Made by a program: the position numbers and the translations under genes. A stretch of 64,000 nt of DNA from Bactericera cockerelli (Eukaryota > Arthropoda > Insecta > Hemiptera > Triozidae). Of the stretch, positions 18,074 through 28,644 are shown one piece after another; within the stretch, counting starts at the first letter, position 1; every line of letters begins with the position of its first letter. The stretch lies in assembly GCA_024516035.1 (NCBI GenBank), contig CM044956.1, forward strand, positions 10,296,878 to 10,360,877, given 5' to 3'. The notes beneath the pieces were generated by a model. The model was given only the letters and a program-made list of their open reading frames with translations, searched no databases and was not told the origin of the DNA.

Positions 18074-19396
18074 ATAAATGTTTGTAATATTTTATGACAA
18101 CACACCTTGTATATTTGACCATACACGTCGAGCCTATACCAAGTTTTGCTTGTTAAAAAAAAAAAATATGTTTAACGGTCTAGCAGCCTGCTTCAAATAA
18201 TTAGTTTTTAAATCTAAAATTGGTTTCATGACTTTGCCTCAATATTCAATAGTTTTTAATTACTCAAACTTTTTAAATTGAAACATTAAATCTCCAACTG
18301 AAATTGGTCTAGCCTGCTAATTAGTTTTTAAATCTAAAATTGGTTTCGTGACTTTGCCTCAATATTCAATAGTTTTTAATTACTCAAACTGAAATAATTA
18401 GTTTTTTAAATTGAAACATTAAATCTTCAACTGAAATTGGTCTAATTAGTTTTAAAATCTAAAATTGGTTTCGTGACTTTTCAAGAGTTTTTAATTACTA
18501 TATGAGCCACTGCATTGCAACGATAACAAATTGCCTACATGCACCTTGGTTAGAATTGAACACACAATGTCTCTGTTCGTACGAATTATGCACGCCCGGT
18601 ATCTTAATTGTTATGCAATGCGCAATCATGTGCTACATACCCGTTACCCGTGCTCGTAAGGTTAATACTTGTCCCCTGAAAATTATATTTTGTAATAACA
18701 ATTAAATTACCAGGTATTATGTTCTTTATCTACCTCTCCTAACGGTACTCTGTTAGAACAAACAAATTTCTTCTTTGTACTTTTAAAATTAATTATAGCA
18801 CAAAAAATAATAATAAAAACAACGAACACACAATGCTTCCGTTATCTAAAATAATAAGTTTTTAAATTGAAACATTAAATCTCCAACTGGAATTGGTCTA
18901 GCCCAAATTAGTTTTTTAAATCTAAAATTGGTTTCGTGACTTTGCCTCGATTTCAAGAGTTTTTAATTACTCAACTATATGAGCGAGGCAACACACATTG
19001 CAACGAACTGATAACAAATTACCTACATGCACCTTGGTTAGAATTGAACACACAATGTCTCTGTACGTACGAATCCAGGGCTCACTCGAAATTTTTCATC
19101 TATTATATTGTCAAAAAAAATGTATTTATTGATAAAATATATAAACGACACCCTAACAACTACAAAAAAAAAATAACCATATCGTAGGAACCGCAAAATA
19201 TAGAAATTAAAAAATGGACCACCTAAATTTGATCTAGGGGGGGCTAGGGGGGGAGTAGAAAGCTAAACGTTATATCAAAAGATTTTGGAGCTCAATACGC
19301 ATCTTTTGACTACCCACAATCGAACCTACGACCTTTCATTGCGACGCTAGAGCAAAATCTTGCTTATCCTGCTAGACCCTTCCTTTATACACTACT
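18074..19396. repeat. Polinton right terminal inverted repeat
   Basis: This is the inverted copy of 1030-2354, ending TATACACTACT before the target duplication. It contains the same set of imperfect internal direct repeats in reverse order. Confidence 0.93.
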
Positions 19397-19402
19397 GAAG
19401 TC
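19397..19402. repeat. Polinton target-site duplication, right copy
   Basis: GAAGTC follows the right TIR and matches 1024-1029. Removing the Polinton and one copy restores a continuous LINE endonuclease frame. Confidence 0.9.
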
Positions 19403-20429
19403 TAAAGTTAAATTGGGATCTCTTACTTTTTAAAATCAGATGTGTACTGCCCCAACTCGATTTATTAATATTGACTGTGAGATTAATGCTAAAGAACACG
19501 AAGCATTGGCATATCAGCTGCAGGATTTCACGCAGATTAGTAAGTGCAGAATTAGAAGGAGAGGAGGAGGTGTCATGGTCTTCTGTAAAAACAGTTTTGA
19601 GGTCGAAGATCTGAAATACAATTTTGACGAGGCTGAAAATTTAAATCTTAGAATTAAAAATATTGCACGAAATGTGGAATTTGTGGTATTAGCTATTTAT
19701 AGATCACCAAAATATAACCTAACTCGGTTTTTGAGTGATTTAAACTTCTGGTTGACAAATGCCTGTAAAAGGGACGAAAAGGTGGTAATGGTCGGAGATA
19801 TAAATCTGTGTACTATGAAAAGAAGTGGTGTAAATACATCTTATCTAAACACCCTGTATAGTAATTCCCTAATTCCGTCGATCTCGAAACCCACACGAGA
19901 GGAAATGTTGGAAAATGTACCTACTAGCTCGTGCATAGACCACATAAACCTAAGACTCAAGAGGCGGGACTTTTCGGCCACCTCTGCCGTTATTAATGAT
20001 AAGTTAGCTGACCACTATTTTATCGCTTGCAAAATTCAGAAGACAACACCTGATCCGGCGGCAGTGGCAAGACGGAGAAATCCTGAAAGCATAGAAATCA
20101 TTGATAACGCAGAGGTGCAGAGGAAAATAGAGTTAGTTGACTGGGAGGCGTTGAAGCAGATTGAAGATCCTCTTGAGCTACATAGGAAGATTGTGTCTCA
20201 ATTCCATTTGATTTATGAAGCCTCCAAGAAAACAATTCTGTTGCGAGATGACAAAATTGAAGCGCCATGGATTAATGGAAAGATTAGAACTGAGGTAAGG
20301 CATAAAAACGAACTTTTAAAAAGGTGGAGAAATAATAAAAATAATAGAATATTATATGAAGAGTACAAAAAACGGAGGAATGTGGTTACTAATCTAATTA
20401 AGAAGGAAAAAACGAATTTATATCTTTAA
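19403..20429 (+). pseudogene. LINE ORF2, endonuclease domain remainder
   Basis: After the Polinton the frame continues through LDLLILT (with a frameshift near 19480) into an open stretch from 19440. This shows endonuclease motifs RRRGGGVMVFCK, VVLAIYRSPKY, KVVMVGDINL, SSCIDHINLR and KLADHYFIACK, the last carrying the final catalytic Asp-His pair. A stop at 20427-20429 follows a T/A run, and the reading continues one base later in the reverse transcriptase frame, so a one-base indel is the likely cause. Confidence 0.8.
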
Positions 20430-20430
20430 A

Positions 20431-22209
20431 ATGTTCCAGGATGCTAGTGGAGATATGCTCAAGACTTGGAGACTCATTAACGAATTAATGAATAGAAAAA
20501 TAAAAGAACCTGTTGAAATCAAGTTGAAGCGTCACTTTCAAACAAATGATTTGAAGTGCCTAGCAAATAATTTTAATAAAAACTTTATCGAACAAGTAAA
20601 AGATATAAAAAATAAAAACTCTGGCTCAAACCTTGATGTAATTATTGATGAATACGAACCATGTAGTACCACTACTTCCATGTACCTAAGAAAAGCCACT
20701 GAAAGTGATGTATTTAAAATCTTGAAAAACATGAAGAAATCAGGAATAGGTTATGATGGAATTAGGAATAAGGATATCATTTTAAATCGAATAACTTTTA
20801 CGCCATTAGTCACGCAGTTAGTAAATTCAATGCTAACTAAGGCTGTTATTCCACAGCAACTGAAAACTTCTTCCATTACTCCACTATTCAAGAAATGCAA
20901 ACCGGACGTTATGTCTAATTATAGACCGGTTGGTTCTCTTCCCATCCTTGAAAAGGTCCTAGAAAAACACATAAATATTCAAACAAAAAAATACCTTGAA
21001 ACAAATAATATTCTTCCCAATTTTCAGCATGGCTTCCAGAGTGGCAAAAGCACAATAACTTTGCTCCAAGACTTTGCTGATCAGATATATACGGCCCTCG
21101 ACGAAAGGAAGAGTGTAGTAGTACTCAGTTTGGATCTCAGCTTTTGTTTCGACACCTGCGATCACGCTGTGCTGCTGAAAAAATTTCAAGAGGTGGGTAT
21201 GACGCATCCGATTTTTGCTGATTACCTAAAGAATAGAAGACAGGTGACGCGTATTGGTCAAGTGAGCGAGGAGCTGCCTGTAAATCAAGGCTATGTGCAA
21301 GGAGCCATAAATTCGCCTACATGGTTTAACATATATACATATGACATTAAATATGTTAAAAGGATAGGTACCTTAAGAATGTTTGCGGATGATAGTTGTA
21401 TTGTGGCAATCCATAAAGATGTTAGAAAAGCGGTGGAAATAGCGCAACAAGACTTCATAAATCTCCAAAAATATTTCTATAATAACCACATTTATCTGAA
21501 TGAGAAAAAGACGGAAGCTCTTGTTTTGGGGTTCATGAGCAAACAAATAGATATGAGTAACTACAGGATATCCTGTCACAGCCGCTCGTGTCTTACTAAC
21601 AAAACTTACGAATCCTTCTGTAATTGTCATAAGATTGATTTTAAGAATGATGTCAAATATCTAGGAATCCAAATTGATAATGAGTTTAAAATGAATAAAC
21701 ACGTATATAATCTTTGTAATAAATTACGTATACTCAAATTCAAGATGGACCAGATAAATGCAGGAAAATTTCCATTGACAACAAAGGTTACTCTGTACTT
21801 CTCTCTTATTGACTCCTTGCTCAGGTACGGAGTTACACTATATAGCCACGCCCCGAAATACGCAATGGATCCTCTCAACTCACAACAACGAAAAATTAAA
21901 AATATTCTGTTTAATCAAACCAACATATCCTGTATGACTCCTGAAGAACTAGCAACTTTTGTTCTCATTTATTCCAACTTTCACGAAGAAAAATTCCGCC
22001 AGATGACTCAACATAATTATGAACTCAGATTACAGAGATTCAGGAGACCACGTGTATATACAGTCCAGTATGGACAGAGAAGACTCGATTATGTTATGCC
22101 CACCCTTCTGAATAACTACTGTGAAGATTTCCTGGAAGAAGAAAATAAATACACCTTAAAGAAGAACATCAAGAAAAGCATATTATCAAAAAGATTGTCA
22201 AATGGATGA
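20431..22209 (+). pseudogene. LINE ORF2, reverse transcriptase domain
   Basis: This is a 592-codon open frame with RT motifs in order: ITPLFKKCKPDVMSNYRPVG, QHGFQSGKST, SLDLSFCFDTCDHAVLLKK, NQGYVQGAINSPTWFNIYT, LRMFADDSCIVA (FADD box) and LNEKKTEALVLGF. The thumb and C-terminal region follow to the TGA at 22207-22209. The motifs deviate from the common SKAFD and QGSxLGP forms, which may reflect decay or a divergent clade. It is in frame with the endonuclease only after one indel. Confidence 0.85.
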
Positions 22210-22434
22210 AAGTTCAATTACAAAGAGAAACTAATAATAATAATAATAATGCTTTTTCTTTGTGTTGTTATGTCGCAGTTTTGGTGGGTGGCGCGGAATC
22301 GTAGGGCTTTGCCACTTTGATTTACAATATCTTGTATTATTTTATTGCCTAGGATTCTGCCACTGGTCGCTGCTTCACATTGAAGCAGCGGCTCAATTTT
22401 CCTCACGAGGTGTGGGTGGACCCCGAGCATCCGG

Positions 22435-22534
22435 NNNNNNNNNNNNNNNNNNNNNNNNNNNNNNNNNNNNNNNNNNNNNNNNNNNNNNNNNNNNNNNNNN
22501 NNNNNNNNNNNNNNNNNNNNNNNNNNNNNNNNNN
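22435..22534. other. Assembly gap (100 Ns)
   Basis: A run of exactly 100 N bases, so the true gap length is unknown. The left flank resembles the interspersed repeat at 32715-33000, and the right flank starts inside a 5S-derived SINE. Confidence 1.
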
Positions 22535-22798
22535 ACTAATCGGCACAATGAAGCCCAGCTTCGAACGAACGTTGAATACACCAGTAACCAGTTCGCATTC
22601 AGTCACTGCAGTTAAGCAACGGCTACCGAGGCTAGGACTTGGATGGGTGACCATTCAAATTCGAACCCTGTTCCGGGCCCCACTCAGGCTGGGTGAATTT
22701 AATTTGAGTAGCTGGTTTGTGAGTTTCCAGAGAATGGAGGGTAAAACCCCCATCTATTATGACCATCCACTTAAAAGCGACAGTGGTTTGCGAGATAT
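22535..22798 (+). mobile_element. 5S rRNA-derived SINE, 5' cut by the gap
   Basis: The head contains GTTAAGCAACGGCTACCGAGG and GGACTTGGATGGGTGACCAT, close to the internal promoter and loop of 5S rRNA. It then passes into a unique body (CACTCAGGCTGGGTGAATTT... TTGTGAGTTTCC... ACTTAAAAGCGACAG). Several other copies occur in this window. Confidence 0.75.
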
Positions 22799-22814
22799 TT
22801 GAAATTTTATTGAG

Positions 22815-24237
22815 ATATAACCAAAAAACAATATGGCTGATTTTCATGAAAATTTTCCGGGTTCGTACTTTAGCGCCCTGCAGCTACATGCCAAATTTTA
22901 TCTGCACAAATCGTCAATTGCGTAAGTATCCGCCTAACTAACCGCTGAAAATTAACTGTGATATTTTACTTGTTTTCTTAAATTTTCTTATTGTGTTTTC
23001 TTATTTGTATTAATTTTATATTGTTCTATATGTTATCAATGTACATTGGGCTTGACCCGTCAATAACGAATAAATTTAAAAGAAAAATTAAAATTATGAT
23101 GGGTCAATATTATTTCTGATGCAATGTAATTTTCAAGAAAACTGGTCGTGATACGGACTCGATTTCTCGTACCAGCTAACATTTGACCAAAGTATAAAAA
23201 GGGTCTTTTATTTTCCTAATTTGAACGCAATGATGTATCCTTAAAGGAACACATTCGACCAAAGTGTCTTTTATTTTCCTAATTTGAACGCAATAATGCA
23301 TCCTTAAACTTAAAGGACCATGTTCTGCACCACCCTGTATGGCCAAGTCCGTGTAAAAAAATATCACTCGAAAATGCGTAAGTACAACGACCGTTATGTA
23401 AACACACTTCTCAGAAGTCCCTGTGGATCCCTTTGCACACGCATCTAATTATTTTCCTCCATGAAAGCGAGAAGGCCACCTTTTTTTTTAAATAATAGAA
23501 AACAAAAAAGCCGGGGAAAAAAATGGGGGGAAATGTTAATCATTTTCCAGCTGTCTGAAAAGAAGTTTACCGGAGAAAAAGGCCTTTTTGTTCGTAATGT
23601 TCATGTCGGAAAAGTCAATAGATTTTTTAGGAAGGGTTGGAGGTTGGAGGCATTATTTCCCAGAGAGTAATAACTTCTTGTGGCTCCTTAAGTCTGCGGA
23701 GGTGATGCAATATGTGCGACAGGGCTGCCTCCCCCGCCTCCACACCGCCACCAGCCTAGATTTGCTTATTAGAATGAACGTACCTATATTTTTTTTTTTT
23801 TTCTTGGATTCCAACATCTTTTTTATTAATAATTATATAAAAATGAGGCATATTGTTACCTACCTATAGTACCTATTGTGCAAATGGTACATGGTTCTTG
23901 GATCGACCTAATTTAATATTTCTGAACTCTTAAAAATTAAAAAAAAAAAAATACTTTTACTTTTACTTCCCAACATAAATGAACATATCGGAAATATTGT
24001 TTAGAATGTCTAGGTACCTAACTACGTTTGTGAACAAGAACACTCAGTTTAACAACAACAAAAAATAGATGCATCCAACATTTCGTCAACTTTATAGAAT
24101 TTGGAATAATGAAAGCAAGTATGAACCCAAAGCGAAAGAAGGAAGGAAAAAAGAAGAAAAATCCAATCACTGAGTCCTGGGATCCGATTAACAGATCCAT
24201 GCACTAGATTATTTACATTATTTAGTCTTTTTTAATT
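22815..24237. other. Gene-less repeat-rich stretch
   Basis: No coding region is seen. There is a two-copy tandem duplication of about 70 bp at 23180-23312 (CTTTTATTTTCCTAATTTGA in each copy), a purine-rich patch at 23460-23560, and simple A/T runs. Short open frames here have no family resemblance. Confidence 0.5.
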
Positions 24238-24451
24238 TGGGTTTAATGTCGCTTTCAACTGCATGGTCATATCACGACGGGGGAGTTATCCCTCATTCGA
24301 AGGAAACTCCCAATCCTGCTACCCCCATTAACCTTTCTCAGCCTGGGTTGGGCCGGAATGCCAACATCACGAAGTCTTCACCTCGCTGGATGTTGCTTTA
24401 CTTTGGTGATCCTACGAGAACCGGTTCATTGAACGCGCCATCGACGCTGGC
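24238..24451 (-). mobile_element. 5S rRNA-derived SINE
   Basis: Read on the minus strand it begins GCCAGCGTCGATGGCGCG, continues CGTAGGATCACC and then into the shared body ending GCAGTTGAAAGCGACAT. The head matches 5S rRNA spacing (GATCACC and AGTAAAGCAACATCCAGCGA). Confidence 0.75.
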
Positions 24452-25028
24452 TTTTACAAGTCTAGTTACCACAATGCTTGTTTAAGCAACGACCAGCGAA
24501 ATGAAGACTTTGTTGGATGACGCCCAGAATCTCCGTGATGCTGGTTATATTCTCGGCCCACCTAAAGCTAGCTGATGAGGTTAATGTGGTAGATGGTTTT
24601 AAATTTTCCTCCGAATGGAGGCTAAAGCCCTCGCCTCGAATGACCTCAAAATTGAGAAGTAGCTAGGCTAAAACAGGAGGTTATAAAACGTCCAGAAATA
24701 TGAAAAAAAAAAAAAAATTGAAATCGGAGCAAAATATTATTATTATTTTTATAAAAATTAACACAAAACTTCCGATTTCTAATGTTAGAAATTTCTCGGA
24801 AGTGATAAATGTATAAGAATAATAGACGTTTTGGCTATTTCCCTTGGCACTGCCCTTATCTTTCAGTTCTACGTCGTGTCGTCCGCACTGTCGCGCGTCG
24901 TATTAGCGTCGCGTCGCGTCGCGCGTCGGTGGGATAAGACGCTCCCGCATTTCCCGCAATCTTCAATAGAAAAGTGTCTGCTGCTCCGAAATTTTTCAAG
25001 AAAATTACGGCTCGTCTCTTAATAAAAG

Positions 25029-25380
25029 CAGTGCCGGATTAAGGCTACGCGGGGCCCTTGGTATTTCGAGGCGCGGGGCCCCAAAATTGTACCAAGTTTA
25101 TTTTACAATACCATTTTTTGAACCTTGAAATCGAAGCCAAGTGCCCTGAACATCGATCCAAAACTACTTTTATAGCGTCGCAGGCAACATTTTTCCGAAT
25201 AATAGTAGAAAATAATGTCTAAAAATGTATTTTGAAAAGAGAATGTTAAGAAAGATGTCATTAGGTAAGATGTGTAGTAAGTAGATCACCGATTTATGTA
25301 AGCTGCATGAAGCGCGGGGCCCCCCAAACCGCGGAGCCCTTGACATCTGCCAAATCCGCCATATGGGTAATCCGGTATTG
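25029..25380. mobile_element. hAT-like non-autonomous element, 352 bp
   Basis: The ends are CAGTGCCGGATTA and TAATCCGGTATTG, giving an imperfect terminal inverted repeat CARTRCCGGATTA. It is flanked by AATAAAAG (25021-25028) and AATAAAAC (25381-25388), an 8-bp duplication with one mismatch. Eight-base duplications and CAGTG-like ends are typical of hAT elements. There is no transposase inside, so it would depend on a helper. Confidence 0.75.
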
Positions 25381-25458
25381 AATAAAACACACACTTTACT
25401 ACTTGTACTCGTACTGTAATCCGACCTCAGTAGCTTGATCGATAAGGCGGCGAACTTG

Positions 25459-25657
25459 TAATAATAATGCCTTATTTATACTGCCCGATTAAGACTATTA
25501 AAGTCCCATTATTCCAGCAGTCAGCCCAACACATATTATTAAAAAAAATCCCAAATGGGAGGATAAAATGTCATGTCCCGGCTGGGTTTCGAACACACGA
25601 CATCTGGATTCTATGGATTCACAGAGTGCCGCCTTTACCACTGAGCTACCGGGACAG
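25459..25657 (-). mobile_element. tRNA-derived SINE with (ATT)n tail
   Basis: Read on the minus strand it starts CTGTCCCGGTAGCTCAGTGG (A box) and has a GGGTTTCGAA-like B-box inverted here as TTTCGAACAC. The body has CAAATGGGAGGAT complement, GCTGGAATAATGGGAC and a terminal ATT repeat. It is a full-length copy of the commonest SINE in the window. Confidence 0.8.
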
Positions 25658-25704
25658 ACAATCTGGAGGTCGGTGGTTTAAGTCCCGGTTTCATTAACAC
25701 AAAT

Positions 25705-26087
25705 GGATGGCTCAGAGCGAAAGGCGACCAACTCCATTTTTTGAAAAAATTCCGTTACTCATAGGACTAGATTGAGTCATGAATTATCTTTCAGTGGAAC
25801 TGACGACCAACTCCCTAGCTCAAATACTTTTCGATAGAGAGCAGCAAAAGTTTTTGTGCACTGAATTTTTTTTAAAATATTTTCGGAGCAACAACAAACC
25901 AACTCCAGTAGACTTTCAAACACTATAACTGTCATCTAGTAGACTTTCAAAAAATATAACTGCTGTAAACTCGCAGATACCATGCAATTAAAATAAGTGA
26001 AAAATTGATAAACGACCCAAAACTTTAGAGCTGATTTACTCAAAATTGGGTTTTCTGGAGTTGGTCGCCTTTCGCTCTGAGCCATCC
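25705..26087. mobile_element. MITE with 32-bp perfect inverted ends and AAAT duplication
   Basis: The first 32 bases (GGATGGCTCAGAGCGAAAGG...) are the exact reverse complement of the last 32. AAAT occurs on both sides (25701-25704 and 26088-26091), and uninterrupted copies of the host SINE contain AAAT once at this point. The internal part repeats CTAGTAGACTTTCAAA twice. The 4-bp duplication does not point to a common superfamily. Confidence 0.8.
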
Positions 26088-26540
26088 AAATATGATAAAA
26101 TATTTTTATGAAAAAAACTACTCGTCCTGCAATCTGTATCCACGAGCCGTCTGCACTTGTGTGTGTACAAATGTACACACAGACTGAACAACCCGACAAA
26201 TTCCGTTGCTATGTACTGCAAATATTTCGTTATAGAAAATTCCGATGTTGCAGAAATTCAAATTTCAGTATGCGAGAATTGCAATAATCGACAACGTTAT
26301 TATTATTATTATAGAAAGCTTTATTAGGTAGAACAAAAATTATATACAGTAGAATACAATGAAATATAAAGAAAAACAAAAAGATTAAGAGAATAAAATT
26401 GAAGTTATGTCCTACCTAAAGGGGGGGTTATTGTCTGTGGCAATCTCTTCCACCCAACTCTTTCTTCCTACCACTTCCTCCACCGTTTCAACGTTGAACC
26501 CACCGCCCCTTATTGTGCACATACGAGTAAATCGCTCCAC

Positions 26541-26757
26541 CAGCCAGCACCGATGGCGCGTTGCATGCATCGGTTCTCGTAGGATCACCGAAGTTAAGCA
26601 ACAACCAGCGAGGTGAGGACTTCGTGATGATGGCATTCCGGCCCAACCCAGGATGAGGTTAATGTGGATAGCAGATTTGTGAGTTTCCTGCGAATGAAGG
26701 GTAACACCCCGTCGTGATATGACCATGCAGTTGAAAGCGATGTTGAACCCCCAAAAA
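26541..26757 (+). mobile_element. 5S rRNA-derived SINE, well preserved
   Basis: It begins CAGCCAGCACCGATGGCGCG, followed by CGGTTCTCGTAGGATCACC, AAGTTAAGCAACAACCAGCG and GAGGACTTCGTGATGATGGC. It then has the common body to GCAGTTGAAAGCGATGTTGA and a short A tail. This is one of the best copies for defining the family head. Confidence 0.75.
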
Positions 26758-27121
26758 AAATGCCCCACCAAATTTTAATTACATAATATAAGTAGGTATT
26801 AGGTACAGAGATTTCCTATTCGAAATAACTGCTGAAATAGTACCGTGGCGGAGAATGCAATTGATAAAAAAGCTGACAACATGGCGTCGAAATATCGCAA
26901 AAATGTCGTTCGTTTCTCGTTCCAAAATAATTCGCCAAGAAAAATAACCGTGATGTAAACATGAACTCGGGGGAAGATTAAGAAGGGGGGGGGGGTCACG
27001 TGTCGTGATTGTTTATGATTTTCCACTGACGTGAGACACGCATGTAGTGGTGTAGATGACAGCTATGCCTCTGTACTTTCTTCTTTATGGAGAAGTTGGA
27101 GAACATTACTAGTGTTTTTCT

Positions 27122-27240
27122 ACATCGCTTTCAACTGCATGGTCATATCATGACAGGGGTTATATCCTCCATTCGGTGGAAACTCACAAACCAGTAACTC
27201 AAATAAACCTCGCCCAGCCTAAGTGGGGCCAGTACCACGA
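27122..27240 (-). mobile_element. 5S-SINE fragment (body only)
   Basis: The fragment shows CATCGCTTTCAACTGCATGG to GCCTAAGTGGGGCC, which is the 3' body of the family without the 5S head. Confidence 0.6.
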
Positions 27241-27319
27241 GGGTACGAATTTCAATGGTCACATAGCCAATTATTAATCTCGCAGGAATTTGCTTAACAG
27301 TATTCAATCTGGTCTATTC

Positions 27320-27519
27320 TGTCCCGGTAGCTCAGTGGTAAAGGCGGCACTCTGTGAATCCAGAGGTCGCGGGTTCGAAACCCAGCCGGGACATGACAAG
27401 TTATCCTCCCATTTGCGATTTTTACCACATAATAATAAGTCTCGGGCTTACTGCTGGAATAATGGGACTTAATAGTCCTAATCGAGCAGTTTAAATAAGG
27501 CGATATTATTATTATTATT
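27320..27519 (+). mobile_element. tRNA-derived SINE with (ATT)n tail, reference copy
   Basis: The head GTCCCGGTAGCTCAGTGG and GCGGGTTCGAAACCCAGC forms tRNA-like acceptor and T arms (GTCCCGG pairs with CCGGGAC) with perfect A and B boxes. The anticodon-stem region CTCTG/CAGAG encloses only six bases. It continues into a body and an ATTATT tail, so it is a SINE rather than a functional tRNA gene. Confidence 0.8.
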
Positions 27520-27944
27520 CAACGTGCTATCGACGCTTGCTAAAAAAAATGCTATTCCGTTGCTATACATATACACTGCAAGTTGAAAGAAAAAAGCTCA
27601 AGATTATGTATAACTTATAATTAGAAAATATGTTTATTACACAATGGAACAAAAATTCGTTGAGTTCTAACATAGATGTACGTAATTTATTTTGTATTGA
27701 AATGTCAGAATATTGATTCTCAAGTTGACAAATCTTTATCCGGAGATCAGAAAGACGGGAAGACATGAGAAGGTAGCAGTAATCATTCTTCTGCTCCATC
27801 GGGACTTGAACCTACAACTCTTAGGTCAAAAGACAGTGGTTTTTTCTTCTCTTACATAAGAAGGTGATATAATAAAGTCGAACATGGATATAAAAGAACT
27901 CAAGGGATCGGAATTTTTTCTAAAAATAAAATTTATTTTTAAAA

Positions 27945-28265
27945 AAAGCAAAATCCAGGTTTTGACATTTTCATGTCTTTGCTCTGGCACATAACCAAAA
28001 TTATGTAACGAAATTATGTAACTAAATTATGTGACGAAATTATGTAACGAAATTATGTAACGAAATTATGTAACGAAATATTAAATTATAAAAAGAGAGA
28101 AGAGAAAAAGTATGTGTCATGCGCACAATAACGAAATATTAAATTATAAAAAGAGAGAAGAGAAAAAGTATGTGTCATGCGCACAATACGAAATTTGGTC
28201 AGTTAAGTTTTAGACCTTGAATAGTAAAGATGAAAATGTCCCAATGGTTGCAGACTCGTATGCAA
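27945..28265. repeat. Inverted-repeat arm shared with 31913-32155
   Basis: The arm runs TGACATTTTCATGTCTTTGC, a tandem (AAATTATGTAACG)n patch at about 28005-28080, two tandem copies of a 59-bp AAATTATAAAAAGAG... unit, then CAATGGTTGCAGACTCGTAT. The reverse complement of the same modules is at 31913-32155. It is probably an interspersed element present twice in opposite orientation. Confidence 0.65.
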
Positions 28266-28339
28266 GCGTTTTTTTTTTCCATCATCTAAAACTCAGAGTG
28301 CTATTATTACGAGGTCATATTCTCAAGTAAATGACGAAA

Positions 28340-28437
28340 AATTCATGCATTGGGTGGAATTTGAGCCCACGGATCCCTACGCTACCTGGATTACCAGACT
28401 AGCGCCTTAACCACTCGACTACCAGTGCACGGTATTA
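28340..28437 (-). mobile_element. tRNA(Ser/Leu)-like SINE head
   Basis: On the minus strand GTAGTCGAGTGGTTAAGGCG gives an A box and GGGCTCAAATTCCACCC a B-box-like arm, with extra-arm spacing of a class II tRNA. A related copy lies at about 58330-58495. Confidence 0.55.
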
Positions 28438-28644
28438 CAGTCGAACCTGCATATAATTAGAAGAAAACTGGACATAAGAGAAACCTCGATACAAGAGCAA
28501 TTTACTTCTTTAGAAGGGAAAATAACTACTTTATAAGAGCTGAGCATATCACACACTAAATAGTATTATAGGTATACAATCGAACCCGGGTATAAGAGAA
28601 ACCTTGATATAAGACTACAATTTCCAGCTCAAATTAACTCTTAA

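Larger units (their letters stand above)
1030..19396. mobile_element. Complete Polinton/Maverick DNA element, 18367 bp
   Basis: The element starts AGTAGTGTATA and ends TATACACTACT, has long TIRs (about 1.32 kb), and is flanked by the 6-bp duplication GAAGTC. It encodes integrase, protein-primed polymerase B, major and minor capsid proteins, adenoviral-type protease, packaging ATPase, a PLA2/pX-like protein and a DUF8207-type protein. Genes near the ends point inward: +INT group on the left and +ATPase/DUF8207 on the right. The central genes (6021-16074) are all on the minus strand. The near-identity of the TIRs suggests a fairly recent insertion, yet polB and the protease carry frameshifts, so this copy is either newly inactivated or contains assembly indels. 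Confidence 0.95.
1..22250 (+). mobile_element. Non-LTR retrotransposon (LINE), split by a Polinton
   Basis: A plus-strand LINE enters from the left edge of the window and ends at a (TAA)n tail at 22232-22250. ORF1 is at 2-835. ORF2 starts near 888, is interrupted at 1023/1030, and resumes at 19403 after the Polinton. On both sides of the Polinton the reading frame runs into the same endonuclease domain, and the shared hexamer GAAGTC is the Polinton target duplication. ORF2 has an apurinic-type endonuclease followed by a reverse transcriptase with a FADD catalytic box. The copy is dead: it has frameshifts near 19480 and at 20427-20431 besides the insertion. The exact LINE clade (CR1/Jockey/I-like) is not resolved. 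Confidence 0.85.
25421..26110 (+). mobile_element. tRNA-derived SINE interrupted by another SINE and a MITE
   Basis: The head (AGTAGCTTGATCGATAAGGC), the B-box part (GGAGGTCGGTGGTTTAAGTC) and the tail (ATTAACACAAAT / ATGATAA) match uninterrupted copies at 29861-30000 and 42536-42686. The copy is broken at 25459-25657 by a SINE in opposite orientation, and at 25705-26087 by a MITE flanked by AAAT. The intact copies prove the pre-insertion sequence AACACAAATATGATAA. Confidence 0.75.

Noticed and set aside
22262..22802. Coding frames across the N gap
   Set aside because: They only appear open because the Ns cannot encode stops; the flanks are repeats.
27320..27393. Functional tRNA gene
   Set aside because: The head folds partly like a tRNA, but the anticodon loop has six bases and the sequence continues into a repeated SINE body with an ATT tail.
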